A stretch of DNA of 64,000 bases from Chelativorans alearensis (GCF_010993735.1 NZ_WQNI01000006.1:62001-126000); one strand, 5' to 3'. Positions 1-8,141 are shown, counted from the first letter of the stretch. Translations and numbers: made by a program. The notes: generated by a model not told the origin, from the letters alone.

Positions 1-230
1 TTAGCGCCAACGCGCCGATGCTTCTCAGGGCCGCGGTGGAGGGCACGGGCATTATCCAGGCGTTGCACGATATGGTGGCGCCCGACCTTGCCGCGGGACG
101 GCTGGTCACGGTCCTCGACGACTGGGCGCCGCCCCCGGTCGACGGGTGGTTTCTCTATTATCCGAGCCGCCGCCAGATGCGGCCGGCTCTGAAGGCGCTC
201 GTCGACTTTCTTCGCGAGCGGCGGCCGTAG
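1..230 (+). CDS. LysR-family transcriptional regulator, C-terminal fragment (5' end outside window)
   Basis: Only the last 75 or so codons are present, read from base 3. The fragment resembles the end of a LysR substrate-binding domain: a GTGIIQALHDMVAPDLAAG stretch followed by a VLDDWAPP strand and a closing helix LKALVDFLRERR. The DNA-binding half lies outside the window, so its target cannot be inferred. Its TAG stop codon is formed by the first three bases of the dispersed repeat that begins at 228. Assignment to LysR rests on the C-terminal pattern alone. Confidence 0.7.
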   Translation, partial: SANAPMLLRAAVEGTGIIQALHDMVAPDLAAGRLVTVLDDWAPPPVDGWFLYYPSRRQMRPALKALVDFLRERRP

Positions 231-348
231 TGGTCTGACCCAAACAGATGGTACCCATCTGTTTGGATAAGTCAGCCCACAAGCTATTGATCTGGTGGGG
301 CGATTTGTCCTGACAGATGGGTGTCATCTGTCAGGATCGCACCACTAG
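228..348. repeat. RIME-like mosaic palindromic element, full copy 1
   Basis: About 120 bp bounded by TAGTGGT and ACCACTA as terminal inverted repeats. It holds two internal palindromes: CAAACAGATGG/CCATCTGTTTG near the left end and CCTGACAGATG/CATCTGTCAGG near the right end, joined by a 40-bp spacer. Another full copy lies at 9989-10110 and a recombined short one at 2579-2632. The two-palindrome design resembles the RIME elements described in rhizobia; whether it belongs to that family is inference. Confidence 0.85.
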
Positions 349-425
349 GCGGCAAGCCGATGTGCCGGACTGGCAGGCCGCGCGCAACCGCGCTAGAAAA
401 GGTGTCAGGTCAAGGGAGTATTCCG

Positions 426-713
426 ATGTCATTTCTGAAACGGCTTTTCGGCGGTGCCGGGCAGGAGGGCGGCGCGGCGGAGACCGTCGGCGAACCGGCC
501 GAGCACAAGGGCTTCACCATCCGCGCAACGCCCTTCCCGCAGGACGGGCAGTACCAGACCTGCGGCATCATCTCCAAGGAGATCGACGGGGCGGTGAAGG
601 AGCACAAGTTCATCCGCGCCGACCGCTTTCCGAGCGCGGACCTCGCCGCCGATCAGGCGCTGCGCAAGGGCAAGCAGATCATCGACGAGCAGGGCGAGAC
701 GATCTTCAACTGA
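426..713 (+). CDS. HlyU-family small protein
   Basis: A 95-residue cytoplasmic protein beginning MSFLKRLFGG, with a central GFTIRATPFPQDGQYQTCG segment and an end GKQIIDEQGETIF. This matches the short alphaproteobacterial family that Pfam calls HlyU (PF10115). That label comes from a proposed activator role; the sequence shows no helix-turn-helix that I can recognise, so a regulatory function is not established. The ATG at 426 is preferred over upstream codons because AAGGGAG lies about 10 bases before it and the family begins at this MSFL motif. It stands alone between two repeats. Confidence 0.75.
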   Translation: MSFLKRLFGGAGQEGGAAETVGEPAEHKGFTIRATPFPQDGQYQTCGIISKEIDGAVKEHKFIRADRFPSADLAADQALRKGKQIIDEQGETIFN

Positions 714-779
714 GATCGCCGTTCGCTGGGCGAGTTTTTCACGCGAAACGATGAACTGGTCCAGCTCGTTGTTTTTGTC

Positions 780-827
780 GCAATTCCGGACGGAAAACCG
801 GTTTCCACTTTTCCTGGAATTGCTCTA
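780..827. repeat. Dispersed intergenic repeat, GCAATTCC family, copy 1
   Basis: Palindrome-like sequence running from GCAATTCCGGACGGAAAACC to CTTTTCCTGGAATTGCTCTA. GCAATTCC at one end pairs with GGAATTGC at the other. Related copies are at 42499-42545 and 52778-52825. The final CTA on the plus strand is the TAG stop codon of the TetR gene on the minus strand. Confidence 0.85.
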
Positions 828-1412
828 GCCGAGGCTTTCGACCATCGCCGCGAGCGTCAGGCGGAAGGCCTGGGCATCGGCGCCGGCCTCGATGGCGAGG
901 GCCGCGCGGTCGTAGGCGGCGGCGAGCAGTGCCGTCAACGGGTCGAGCGGCAGGCGGCGGATGGCGCCGGCGCGCATGGCTGCCGCCAGCCCCTCGCGCA
1001 GGGTGCGGTTGCCGTGCCTGCCGTCGATCGCATCCATTCCGGCGCGGCCGAGGACGGCCGGGCCATCGAGCAGGAGGAGGCGGGTGCGGCCTGGCGCGGC
1101 CATCGCTTGCAGAAAAGCATTGCCGCCTTCGATCAGGGCGTCGAGCGGGGTGAGGGCGGTGTCGGCTTGCCGCTCGATCTCGGCCGCGACGCGCTCCGCC
1201 TCCTCATCCACCACCGCCTGGAAGAGGGCCTGCTTGTCGGCGAAGTGGTGGTAGAGGGCGCCGCGCGTCAGGCCGGCGGCGGCGGCGATTTCCGGCGTGC
1301 CGGTCCCGGCATAGGACTTTTCCACGAACAGGCGCCGCGCGGCGGCGATCAATCTGGCGCGGGTCTCTTGCGTGCGCTCGCGGTTGGAGCGGCGGGTATT
1401 GCGCTCTTGCAT
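825..1412 (-). CDS. TetR/AcrR-family transcriptional repressor
   Basis: A 195-residue regulator. The N-terminal helix-turn-helix covers residues about 15-60, with [19 protein letters not shown], then [20 protein letters not shown] as the recognition helix region. The C-terminal ligand domain is Ala/Leu-rich and shows no specific ligand signature. It is divergent from the VOC gene at 1486, and two 17-bp inverted repeats lie between them, so it most likely represses itself and that gene. The ATG directly abuts operator 1, leaving no clear ribosome-binding site. Its stop codon comes from the adjoining repeat. Confidence 0.9.
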   Translation of the reverse strand: MQERNTRRSNRERTQETRARLIAAARRLFVEKSYAGTGTPEIAAAAGLTRGALYHHFADKQALFQAVVDEEAERVAAEIERQADTALTPLDALIEGGNAFLQAMAAPGRTRLLLLDGPAVLGRAGMDAIDGRHGNRTLREGLAAAMRAGAIRRLPLDPLTALLAAAYDRAALAIEAGADAQAFRLTLAAMVESLG

Positions 1413-1457
1413 ACATGCAGCCTGTATGTTAATTCAATTTACATGCACACTGTATGT
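1413..1457. promoter_or_regulatory. Two TetR-type operators in the TetR/VOC divergent promoter
   Basis: ACATGCAGCCTGTATGT (1413-1429) and ACATGCACACTGTATGT (1441-1457) are near-identical imperfect palindromes of the form ACATRCAN-CTGTATGT, with centres 28 bp apart. Position between divergent start codons and repetition of the motif support binding by the adjacent TetR protein. This is inferred, not shown. Confidence 0.7.
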
Positions 1458-1485
1458 CAATGTGGAGAGGGAAGGAAGCGCGGCG

Positions 1486-1911
1486 ATGAAGACGACCAGC
1501 TATTATCCCGTCATCATGACGGGCGACGTGACGGGGACGGCGGTATTCTACCGGACGCATTTCCGGTTCGAGGCGCTGTTCGAGAGCGACTGGTATGTGC
1601 ACCTTCGGTCGCGCGAGGACCGGCGGGTGAACCTTGCCATCCTCGACGGCGACCATGCCACCGTTCCCGAGGCGGGGCGGGGGCGGGTGTCGGGGCTGAT
1701 CCTCAATTTCGAGGTTGCCGACCCGGACGATGAGTACGAGCGGGCGAAGACGGCGGGGCTGCCGATCCTGCAGGAACTGCGCGAGGAGGAATTCGGGCAG
1801 CGGCATTTCATCACCGCCGATCCGAATGGCGTGTTGATCGACGTGATCAAGCCGATCCCGCCGTCGGCGGAGTTTGCGGCCCAGTATGATGCGGAGGCGC
1901 TGCCGGAGTAG
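1486..1911 (+). CDS. VOC/glyoxalase-superfamily protein
   Basis: A 141-residue single-module protein of the vicinal oxygen chelate fold. It starts [19 protein letters not shown] and ends with the typical [17 protein letters not shown] strand. Members include glyoxalases, dioxygenases and fosfomycin or bleomycin resistance proteins; nothing here identifies the substrate. The ATG at 1486 follows GGAAGGAAG by a good distance. It is divergent from a TetR repressor with shared operators, so it is probably induced by whatever ligand that repressor senses. Confidence 0.85.
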   Translation: MKTTSYYPVIMTGDVTGTAVFYRTHFRFEALFESDWYVHLRSREDRRVNLAILDGDHATVPEAGRGRVSGLILNFEVADPDDEYERAKTAGLPILQELREEEFGQRHFITADPNGVLIDVIKPIPPSAEFAAQYDAEALPE

Positions 1912-1969
1912 GGGCGCGCGACAGGGCGCTGAGCTAAGCTGCGTCACGCCCTGCGGGCGAACGCCGCTA

Positions 1970-2425
1970 TCAGCCGAAGGCCGGGCCGGGCTCCGTGCCG
2001 ACGATCTCCACCAGTTCGACATCGAAGACGAGGTCGTGGCCGGCGAGCGGGTGGTTGGCGTCGACGGTCACCTGCATGTCGTCGACCTCCACCACGGTGA
2101 GCGGGATCTGCCGTCCGTCCTGGGTGGTGGCCTGCAGGCTGGCGCCGATCCTGAGGTCGAGATCCGCCGGCAAAGCCTCGCGCGGCACGGTCTGCACCTG
2201 GCGCTCGTCACGCGGGCCGTAGGCTTCCTCGGCGGGGACGGTGACGGTCGACTTCTCGCCGACTTCCATGCCTTCGACGTGTTTCTCCAAGCCGGGGATG
2301 ATCTGGCCGCCGCCAACCTGGAACTGCAGCGGATCGCGGCCTTCGGAGGAATCGAACTTGGTACCGTCCTCCAGCTTGCCGGTGTAGTGGACGCGCACGA
2401 CGTCGCCGGTTTTGGCCTGGCTCAT
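1970..2425 (-). CDS. FKBP-type peptidyl-prolyl cis-trans isomerase, SlyD-like
   Basis: A 151-residue protein with an FKBP domain interrupted by a chaperone (IF) insert, as in SlyD. It begins KTGDVVRVHYTGKLEDGTKFDSS, has FQVGGGQIIPGLEKHVEGM near residue 40-55, and closes with NHPLAGHDLVFDVELVEI, the hallmark return strand of SlyD proteins. It lacks the His/Cys-rich metal tail of the E. coli protein. Expected roles are proline isomerisation and protein folding in the cytoplasm. The ATG at 2425 is chosen because the family begins there; upstream in-frame codons extend into unrelated sequence. Confidence 0.9.
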   Translation of the reverse strand: MSQAKTGDVVRVHYTGKLEDGTKFDSSEGRDPLQFQVGGGQIIPGLEKHVEGMEVGEKSTVTVPAEEAYGPRDERQVQTVPREALPADLDLRIGASLQATTQDGRQIPLTVVEVDDMQVTVDANHPLAGHDLVFDVELVEIVGTEPGPAFG

Positions 2426-2578
2426 GGGGTGGGCTCTCTGTCTTTCGCTGTGGTAAATCCTGGCGCGGGAAATCCTCGGTCCTTCCAGAACCTTCCGCAC
2501 CGGCGAAAAGGCCGCGTCAAAACGACTGCCGCAGCCTCGTAGCCCAAGGGTAGGTCATGAGCCCGGGATGTAAACCCC

Positions 2579-2632
2579 AGTGGGGCGATTTGTCCAAACA
2601 GATGGGTACCATCCGTTTGGGTCAGACCACTA
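2579..2632. repeat. RIME-like mosaic element, short recombined copy
   Basis: Starts with the spacer segment GTGGGGCGATTTGTCC seen inside the full copies, but is followed by the left-end palindrome (CAAACAGATGG...) and the left terminal repeat in inverted orientation, ending TCAGACCACTA. In effect the element has its right end replaced by a second left end. See copies at 228-348 and 9989-10110. Confidence 0.75.
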
Positions 2633-2669
2633 GGCGCCGGGATATTTTCGCCGGCGCCGCTGGTCGTGT

Positions 2670-3086
2670 CTATTTGCCGACGACCGCCCACTGGACGCCG
2701 AAGGCGTCGCGCACCTGGCCGTAGCGGTCGCCCCAAAACATCTTTTCGAGCGGCATGACCACTTCGATACCCTCCGTGGCGGTGGCGCGATTCCACCAGA
2801 AATCGACGTCGTCGACGCAGAGCGTGAGCGTGACGGCGGCGGGGGTCTCGGCCGAATGGCCGTATTCGGGATAGGGATCGCTCATCATCAGCGAGCCGCC
2901 GTTGATGTAGAGGTGAAGGTGCATGGTGCGGCCCTTCTCGTCGACCGGGTGACGGGCCACCTCCTTCGCGCCGAAGGCCTTTTCGTAAAGGGCTGCGGCC
3001 TTGGCCGTGCCGTCGAGCATCAGATAGGCGATGACGCCGCCGCGCGGTTCGCCGGTTTCTCCGGGGGCCAGTTCGATTGCCGACAT
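2670..3086 (-). CDS. PhnB-like VOC-family protein, ECF42 regulon member
   Basis: A 138-residue glyoxalase-superfamily protein of the PhnB/YdcA type: GGVIAYLMLDGTAKAAALYEKAFGA, then TMHLHLYINGGSLMMSDPYPE, and a closing FWGDRYGQVRDAFGVQW, typical of this subgroup (often annotated 3-demethylubiquinone methyltransferase-like in error). The reaction is unknown. The start at 3086 follows GGAGAG by 5 bases. It carries an ECF42-type promoter 52-78 bases upstream and lies in the same array as the DUF899 and YCII genes, so it is likely part of one stress regulon. Confidence 0.85.
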   Translation of the reverse strand: MSAIELAPGETGEPRGGVIAYLMLDGTAKAAALYEKAFGAKEVARHPVDEKGRTMHLHLYINGGSLMMSDPYPEYGHSAETPAAVTLTLCVDDVDFWWNRATATEGIEVVMPLEKMFWGDRYGQVRDAFGVQWAVVGK

Positions 3087-3137
3087 TTTTCTCTCCATGG
3101 TTTCGCGAGCGAGTCCTCCTGCGGAACTCGAACGAAG

Positions 3138-3164
3138 GACGGGTGGGGGAACTGAAATCCGACA
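3138..3164 (-). promoter_or_regulatory. ECF42-type promoter of the PhnB-like gene
   Basis: On the minus strand TGTCGG (3164-3159), 17 bases, then CGTC (3141-3138). Four further units in this cluster show the same two boxes at exactly the same spacing. Confidence 0.8.
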
Positions 3165-3331
3165 GGGGCGGGGATTCCCGGGAAAAAAGCGGCCGCACCA
3201 AAAGACGGGGGAGAACGGTGCGGCCGCAGGCGGGGCTCGGGAGGCACTCGCAGGCAGGTCTGCCAATGGGCCGGGCGTGGCCCGGCAATCTGTTCCTCGC
3301 CTTATCGCACAGGGCTCCTGCCAGCTTTGTG

Positions 3332-4051
3332 TCAGGAGGCCTTGCGCTGCTTCGCCGGATACTCGTCGTGACGGTGGATCCAGTCGAGCGGGGTCTTCTC
3401 GTTGCGGCCGATGGGGGTCATGTCGAGATACATCAGCGCGCCAAGCACCTCCTCGCCGCCGCGGGCGAAGGTCGAGTAGGTGTGGTAGACCGTGCCGTCG
3501 ACGTCCTTGTAGAAGACGCTAATGCCGGGGAGATCCTCGACACCGGGATCCTCCTTGAGGGGTGCGAAATTATAGGTGGCGGTGCCCTTTTCCAGGTCCT
3601 CCTTGTGGAAGGAGACGTGGAAATCGTAGTTGAAGTCGCTGCCGCCGGAGGAGACCCAGGGGAAGGACCAGCCCATGCGCTTGCGGTAGGCTTCGATCTT
3701 TTCGACGGGCGCGCGCGAGATGGCGACGTAGGTGACGTCCTTGTGCAGGAAGTGCTGGCGGGCGCCGTCGACATGGTCGGCCTCGAAGGAGCAGCCGGGA
3801 CAGCCGGCCTCCCAGCTTGGCGGGAACATGAAGTGCTGGACGATGAGCTGGCTGCGGCCGTCGAAGAGGTCGGCAAGGCTCTTGCGGCCGTGAGGCGTGT
3901 CGAAGACGTAGTCCTTTTCGATCTTCACCCAGGGCAGCGCCTGGCGCGCCTCGTTGATCTCATCGCGCAGGCGCGAGGCCTGCTTCTCCCTTTTCAGAAG
4001 CGCCTTGCGGGCGGCGAGCCATTCTTCGCGGGAAACGACTTGATGTTGCAT
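3332..4051 (-). CDS. DUF899-family thioredoxin-like protein
   Basis: A 239-residue protein of the DUF899 family (PF05988), which has a thioredoxin-like fold. The diagnostic segment LIVQHFMFPPSWEAGCPGCS carries a CPGC active-site-like pair, followed by VTYVAISRAPVEKIEAYR and WSFPWVSS. Function is unproven; a role in thiol or peroxide chemistry is inferred from the fold. The ATG at 4051 follows a strong GAGAGGAGAAGG site. Genes of this family frequently accompany YCII proteins and ECF42 sigma factors, as here, and an ECF42-type promoter sits just upstream. Confidence 0.9.
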   Translation of the reverse strand: MQHQVVSREEWLAARKALLKREKQASRLRDEINEARQALPWVKIEKDYVFDTPHGRKSLADLFDGRSQLIVQHFMFPPSWEAGCPGCSFEADHVDGARQHFLHKDVTYVAISRAPVEKIEAYRKRMGWSFPWVSSGGSDFNYDFHVSFHKEDLEKGTATYNFAPLKEDPGVEDLPGISVFYKDVDGTVYHTYSTFARGGEEVLGALMYLDMTPIGRNEKTPLDWIHRHDEYPAKQRKAS

Positions 4052-4109
4052 TGTCCTTCTCCTCTCTTTCAGCGACCGCCTCAGCAATTGCGGGGGCAAT
4101 CTCCCATAG

Positions 4110-4136
4110 GACGAAGGCGGAAGCCGCCTTCCGACA
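4110..4136 (-). promoter_or_regulatory. ECF42-type promoter of the DUF899 gene
   Basis: Minus strand TGTCGG (4136-4131), 17-base spacer, CGTC (4113-4110), preceded by an A-tract as in two sister promoters. Confidence 0.8.
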
Positions 4137-4163
4137 TTTTTTCGCGAGGGCGGCGTGGGGCGT

Positions 4164-4526
4164 TCAGGACCGTTCGGCCGCGCACTTTCCCACGGCGCGG
4201 ACTTCGATCGTGTGGTTCTTTAGCATGGGCAACTTCGCGGCCAGCGCGAGGGCTTCGTCGCGGTCTCTCGCTTCGACCAGCAGGAAACCCAGCAACTGCT
4301 CCTTGGTCTCGGCGAAGGGGCCGTCGGTGGCAACAAGCTTGCCGCCGCGCGTGCGCAGCGACGTCGCGTCGGATGGCCATTCCAGGGCATGGCCGACGAT
4401 GAGGTGTCCGCCCTCCTGCAGCACCTTGTCGTTGGCGACCGCTTCGCGCTCGAGCCGGCGCAGTTCCTCTTCCGGCAGGGCTTTCAGGGCCGCCTCCTCG
4501 CCATAGACCAGCAATGCGTACCGCAT
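4164..4526 (-). CDS. YCII/DGPF-domain protein 1
   Basis: A 120-residue single YCII-related domain. It begins MRYALLVYGEEAAL and carries the DGPF signature at residues 68-71 within [16 protein letters not shown]. The family forms dimeric alpha/beta barrels and is widely encoded next to ECF42 sigma factors; no reaction is established. It is about 60 percent similar by eye to DGPF protein 2 just upstream, indicating tandem duplication. A ribosome site GGAGAGG precedes the ATG, and an ECF42-type promoter lies 38-64 bases upstream. Confidence 0.9.
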   Translation of the reverse strand: MRYALLVYGEEAALKALPEEELRRLEREAVANDKVLQEGGHLIVGHALEWPSDATSLRTRGGKLVATDGPFAETKEQLLGFLLVEARDRDEALALAAKLPMLKNHTIEVRAVGKCAAERS

Positions 4527-4563
4527 GGTCCTCTCCTTCTCCGTCGGTACCCCACGACCGCAG

Positions 4564-4590
4564 GACGATCGGCAGGGGGCCGGGCCGACA
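4564..4590 (-). promoter_or_regulatory. ECF42-type promoter of DGPF protein 1
   Basis: Minus strand TGTCGG (4590-4585), 17-base spacer, CGTC (4567-4564), with an A-tract immediately 5' of the -35 box. Confidence 0.8.
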
Positions 4591-4658
4591 TTTTTGCAGC
4601 GTTAGGAGGGGAGAATTTTGAGTGGGTTGGCCATATGGAGATGCCGGTCTCCTCGGCG

Positions 4659-5015
4659 CTACTCTCCCTCCAGCCAGTGCACGGCGCGCACCTCGATGGG
4701 CCCGTGCCGCAGCATGGGCACCTTTGAGGCAAGTGCAAGGGCTTCCTCGCGGTCCTTCGCCTCGATCAGGAGGAAGCCCAGCAACTGTTCCTTGGTTTCG
4801 GAGTAGGGGCCGTCGGTGGCGACGATCTTGCCGCCCTTCGTGCGCAGACAGGTGGCGCGGGCGGGCGATTCCAGGGCGTGGGCGAGGAGGAGGTGGCCGG
4901 CTTCATCGAGAACGCGGTCGTAATCGAGGGATTCGCGGGTGAGCTTGCGGCCGTCCTCTTCCGGCAGGGCCAACAGGTCAGATTCGTTGCCGTGGACAAG
5001 GCAGACATAGCGCAT
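4659..5015 (-). CDS. YCII/DGPF-domain protein 2
   Basis: A 118-residue YCII-domain protein closely related to DGPF protein 1: MRYVCLVHGNESDLLALPEE, then [15 protein letters not shown], so the DGPF signature reads DGPY at residues 68-71. The open frame continues far upstream, but the ATG at 5015 is chosen for the family's conserved MRYV start and the GGGAGAG site. It is transcribed from its own ECF42-type promoter, not simply from the sigma gene, from which it is separated by a repeat block. Confidence 0.9.
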   Translation of the reverse strand: MRYVCLVHGNESDLLALPEEDGRKLTRESLDYDRVLDEAGHLLLAHALESPARATCLRTKGGKIVATDGPYSETKEQLLGFLLIEAKDREEALALASKVPMLRHGPIEVRAVHWLEGE

Positions 5016-5050
5016 GGTTCTCTCCCTTTGCTGAGGTTGCGCGGACGCAG

Positions 5051-5077
5051 GACGCGCGAGGGGTGGTGGGGCCGACA
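5051..5077 (-). promoter_or_regulatory. ECF42-type promoter of DGPF protein 2
   Basis: Minus strand TGTCGG (5077-5072), 17-base spacer, CGTC (5054-5051), again with a preceding A-tract. Confidence 0.8.
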
Positions 5078-5124
5078 TTTTTTCTTCCTCTCCTCGAGGG
5101 GAGGGCAATCGCATGTGATCTTTA

Positions 5125-5236
5125 GTTCGGCTTCGCCGGGACCCCCCACCCTCAATCCCTCCCCTCAAGGGGGGAGGGAAGCCCCCCTCCCCCTTGTGGG
5201 GAGGGGTTAGGGGTGGGGGCCCCGGCGAAGCCGAAC
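5125..5236. repeat. Facing pair of CCCCTCCCC/GGGGAGGGG repeats, no gene inside
   Basis: Outer arms GTTCGGCTTCGCCGGG (5125-5140) and CCCGGCGAAGCCGAAC (5221-5236) are perfect inverted repeats. Inside them are two facing copies of the CACCCCTAACCCCTCCCC-type repeat (one reads CACCCTCAATCCCTCCCC). It lies between the sigma gene and DGPF protein 2. Same family as the ends of the DUF559 cassette at 45167-45633. Confidence 0.85.
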
Positions 5237-5260
5237 AAAGTCCATCCATATGCGATAGGG

Positions 5261-6523
5261 TTAGCTCGCGGCGCGCTTCTTGCCGTCGGCCAGGAGCCGG
5301 TCGATGTGCTGGCGGATGTGGGCGGCTTCGGCGGGGGTGCGGGCAAGCGCGATGGCCTTGTCGAAGGCGGTGTGGGCCTCGGCTTTGCGGCCGAGCTCCA
5401 TCAGGAGGGCGCCGCGCACGCCGTGGAAATAGAAGTAGCCCGACAGGCGGTCGGCGAGCGGCTCGATCAGGAGGAGTGCCGCCTCGGGGCCTTGCGCCTT
5501 GAAGACGGCGACGGCGCGGTTGAGGCGGACGATGGGCGAGGGCTGGTAGCGCTCCAGCATCTGGTAGAGGAGGTTGATCTCCTGCCAGTCCGTGTCCTCG
5601 GGCTTTGCCGCGCGGGCGTGGAGGGCGGCAATGGCCGCCTGGAGCTGATAGGGGCCGGGCTTGCGGTGGCGCATGGCCTTGTCGACCAGAGCCAGGCCCT
5701 CGGCGATCTTCTCGCGGTTCCACAATGAGCGGTCCTGGTCCTCCAGGAGCACGATGTCGCCCTCGGCGTCGAGGCGGGCGGGGGTGCGGGCGTGCTGGAG
5801 GACCATGAGGGCGAGGAGGCCCATGATCTCGGGCTCGGCTGGGAAGAGGCGCAGGAGCAGACGGGCAAGGCGGATCGCCTCCTCGCACAGCTGCTCGCGC
5901 ACATGCGTCTCGCCGCCGCTCGCCGAATAGCCCTCGTTGAAGATCAGGTAGATCATGGCGGCGACGGCGGCGAGCCGCTCGGAGCGCTCGACCGCATCGG
6001 GGGCGGCGAAGGGCACGTCGGCGCCGGTGACGCGGCGCTTGGCGCGGGTGATGCGCTGCTCCATCGCCTTTTCATTGACGAGGAAGGCGCTGGCGATCTC
6101 CGGCACGGTGAGGCCGCAGACGATGCGCAGGGCCAGCGCGATCTGCTGGGTGGCCGGCAGGTCCGGATGGCAGCAGATGAACATGAGGCGCAGGATGTCG
6201 TCCCGGTAATGCGCGTCATCGAGACGCTCGGCCATGTCTGCCTCTGCATCGTCGAGGTCGGAGATGGCCGCGTCCTCGGGCAGTTCCGTGTTGCGGCTGT
6301 CGCGGCGCACCGCATCGAGCGCGGCGTTGCGGCCGACGAAGATGAGCCAGGCGGCGGGGTCGCGCGGCGGCCCCTTGATCGGCCAGGTCTTCACGGCGCG
6401 CAGGCACGCCTCCTGAAACGCCTCTTCCGCCCGGTCGAGATCGCGGAAATAGCGCAGAAGCGCGCCCATGGCCTGCGGGCGGGCTCCTGTCAGTGCGGTC
6501 TCGATCCAGGCAAGGTCGTTCAT
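5261..6523 (-). CDS. ECF42-group RNA polymerase sigma factor with long C-terminal extension
   Basis: A 420-residue extracytoplasmic-function sigma factor. Region 2 spans about residues 15-80 (YFRDLDRAEEAFQEACLRA) and region 4 about 120-165 (VCGLTVPEIASAFLVNEKAM). A helical TPR-like extension of about 240 residues follows, opening with YLIFNEGYSAS, a hallmark of the ECF42 group. These factors have no anti-sigma factor; the extension is thought to control activity. It overlaps the stop of DGPF protein 3 (ATGA), so it is cotranscribed from an ECF42-type promoter and should be autoregulated. The inducing signal is unknown. Confidence 0.92.
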   Translation of the reverse strand: MNDLAWIETALTGARPQAMGALLRYFRDLDRAEEAFQEACLRAVKTWPIKGPPRDPAAWLIFVGRNAALDAVRRDSRNTELPEDAAISDLDDAEADMAERLDDAHYRDDILRLMFICCHPDLPATQQIALALRIVCGLTVPEIASAFLVNEKAMEQRITRAKRRVTGADVPFAAPDAVERSERLAAVAAMIYLIFNEGYSASGGETHVREQLCEEAIRLARLLLRLFPAEPEIMGLLALMVLQHARTPARLDAEGDIVLLEDQDRSLWNREKIAEGLALVDKAMRHRKPGPYQLQAAIAALHARAAKPEDTDWQEINLLYQMLERYQPSPIVRLNRAVAVFKAQGPEAALLLIEPLADRLSGYFYFHGVRGALLMELGRKAEAHTAFDKAIALARTPAEAAHIRQHIDRLLADGKKRAAS

Positions 6524-6906
6524 GATGCCACTTTCACCTTTTCAGGCAGCACGCCCTCTTTGAAGATGCTCAACGGGCGGATTTCGAAGGTGCAAGCCTC
6601 GCCCTCCTTCAGGCGCTTGCCGAACTCGACCACCTCGTCGAGGCTGTCGCAATCGACGATGTAGAAGCCGAGGAGCTGTTCCTTGGTCTCGGCGAAGGGA
6701 CCGTCGAGGACGAGCTGCTCGCCCCCCGACACGCGCAGGGTGGTGGCGGCGGAGGTGGGCATGAGGCGGATCGCCGGGCCCATCTTGCCGTTGGCGACAA
6801 ACTCCTGCTGCACGCGCTCGCGCTTGGCCAAAACGGCCTCGTCCTCGGCCTTGGACCAGGAGCTGACGATGTCTTCGTCGTGGTAGCACAGGATGGCGTA
6901 GAGCAT
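6520..6906 (-). CDS. YCII/DGPF-domain protein 3, first gene of the sigma-factor operon
   Basis: A 128-residue YCII-domain protein: [17 protein letters not shown], with DGPF at residues 68-71 in [15 protein letters not shown]. More distant from the other two copies, with an extended C-terminus. The ATG at 6906 is preferred to a GTG nine bases upstream because GAGGT lies eight bases before it. Its last codon overlaps the sigma factor start, so translation is coupled. The pairing of a DGPF protein with an ECF42 sigma factor is a known conserved arrangement; the biochemical link is not known. Confidence 0.9.
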   Translation of the reverse strand: MLYAILCYHDEDIVSSWSKAEDEAVLAKRERVQQEFVANGKMGPAIRLMPTSAATTLRVSGGEQLVLDGPFAETKEQLLGFYIVDCDSLDEVVEFGKRLKEGEACTFEIRPLSIFKEGVLPEKVKVAS

Positions 6907-6930
6907 TCGGGTCACCTCGTTCAGTTGGAA

Positions 6931-6957
6931 GACGTTGGAGCATGCCTCAATCCGACA
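6931..6957 (-). promoter_or_regulatory. ECF42-type promoter of the DGPF3-sigma operon
   Basis: Minus strand TGTCGG (6957-6952), 17-base spacer, CGTC (6934-6931), 25 bases ahead of the start codon. Implies autoregulation of the sigma gene. Confidence 0.8.
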
Positions 6958-7043
6958 GTGGCGGTCGAGGATTTTTGTGGGACGGGACGAGGGCTGTTTC
7001 CCCTTGCGTGGGGGCGGAATCCGGGTATCTAGTCGGCGCCGAC

Positions 7044-8093
7044 ATGAAAACGCTCACCATAAGACAGCCCGACGACTGGCACCTTCACCTGCGTGACGGG
7101 GCGGTGCTTGAGGCCGTGGCACCCCATACGGCGGCGCATTTCGCGCGGGCCATCGTCATGCCGAACCTGGTGCCGCCGGTGGTGACGAGCCTTGAGGCGG
7201 CGGCGTATCGGGAGCGTATCCTGGCGGCACTGCCGGAAGGGAGCCGCTTCACGCCGCTGATGACGCTTTACCTTACCGAAGCGACGCAAGCCGCTGATGT
7301 CGAATCGGGTTTCCGCGACAGGCTGGTGGCGGCGGTGAAGCTTTATCCGGCCGGCGCGACGACGAATTCCGAGAGTGGGGTGCGCAACATCGAGGCGGTC
7401 ATTCCGGTGCTCGAAAGGATGGCGGCGATCGGCATGCCGCTTTGCGTGCACGGCGAGGTGACGGATCCGGCGGTCGACATCTTTGACCGCGAGGCGGTGT
7501 TCATCGAACGGGTGCTCGTGCCGTTGCGCCGGCGGCTGCCGGAGCTTCGGATCGTCATGGAGCATGTGACGACGAAGGATGGCGTGGCGTTCGTGCGGGC
7601 GCAGGACGACAACATCGGCGCCACCATCACCACGCATCACCTCATCATCAACCGCAATGCGATCCTGGCCGGCGGCATCCGTCCGCATTACTACTGCCTG
7701 CCGGTGGCCAAGCGCGAAACGCACCGGCTGGCGCTGCGCGAAGCGGCGACATCGGGGGAAGGGCGGTTCTTCCTGGGCACGGATTCGGCGCCGCATGTGG
7801 ACCCCTTGAAGGAGAGCGCCTGCGGCTGCGCCGGCGTCTTCAACGCGCCCAACACGATGGCTTGCCTGGCGCAGGTGTTCGAGGAGGAAGGCGCGCTGGA
7901 GCGGCTGGAGGCGTTTGCCTCGCTGAACGGGCCGGCGTTTTACCGCCTGCCGCCGAACGAGGGGCGTATCAGGCTCACGCGCTGCGCGGAGCCGCAGGAG
8001 TTTGTGCGCAAGGTGACGGCGGGGGCTGAGACGATCACGGTCTTCGACCCGATGTTTCCCATCCACTGGAAAGTCGAGGACGACGCTTCCTAG
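7044..8093 (+). CDS. pyrC: Dihydroorotase, class II
   Basis: A 349-residue zinc enzyme that interconverts carbamoyl aspartate and dihydroorotate, third step of pyrimidine synthesis. Metal ligands are visible: [10 protein letters not shown] (HxH at residues 13 and 15), [12 protein letters not shown] with the carboxylated lysine, CVHGEV, MEHVTT, and GTDSAPH with the catalytic Asp. Full length for the E. coli-type PyrC. The ATG at 7044 gives the standard [15 protein letters not shown] start. pyrE follows after 48 bases, so the two are probably one operon. Confidence 0.97.
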   Translation: MKTLTIRQPDDWHLHLRDGAVLEAVAPHTAAHFARAIVMPNLVPPVVTSLEAAAYRERILAALPEGSRFTPLMTLYLTEATQAADVESGFRDRLVAAVKLYPAGATTNSESGVRNIEAVIPVLERMAAIGMPLCVHGEVTDPAVDIFDREAVFIERVLVPLRRRLPELRIVMEHVTTKDGVAFVRAQDDNIGATITTHHLIINRNAILAGGIRPHYYCLPVAKRETHRLALREAATSGEGRFFLGTDSAPHVDPLKESACGCAGVFNAPNTMACLAQVFEEEGALERLEAFASLNGPAFYRLPPNEGRIRLTRCAEPQEFVRKVTAGAETITVFDPMFPIHWKVEDDAS

Positions 8094-8141
8094 ACCGGCG
8101 CCGTCCTGCTAGCGAGAGAGCATCACAGCGGGAGCCTGCCC

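Noticed and set aside
2422-3288. Minus-strand frame spanning the short RIME-like copy
   Set aside because: Overlaps the PhnB-like gene in another frame and consists of Arg-rich shadow sequence plus translated repeat.
4659-5888. A 409-codon version of DGPF protein 2
   Set aside because: The extra N-terminal 290 codons run through a repeat block and antisense to the sigma gene frame; the conserved family start is at 5015.
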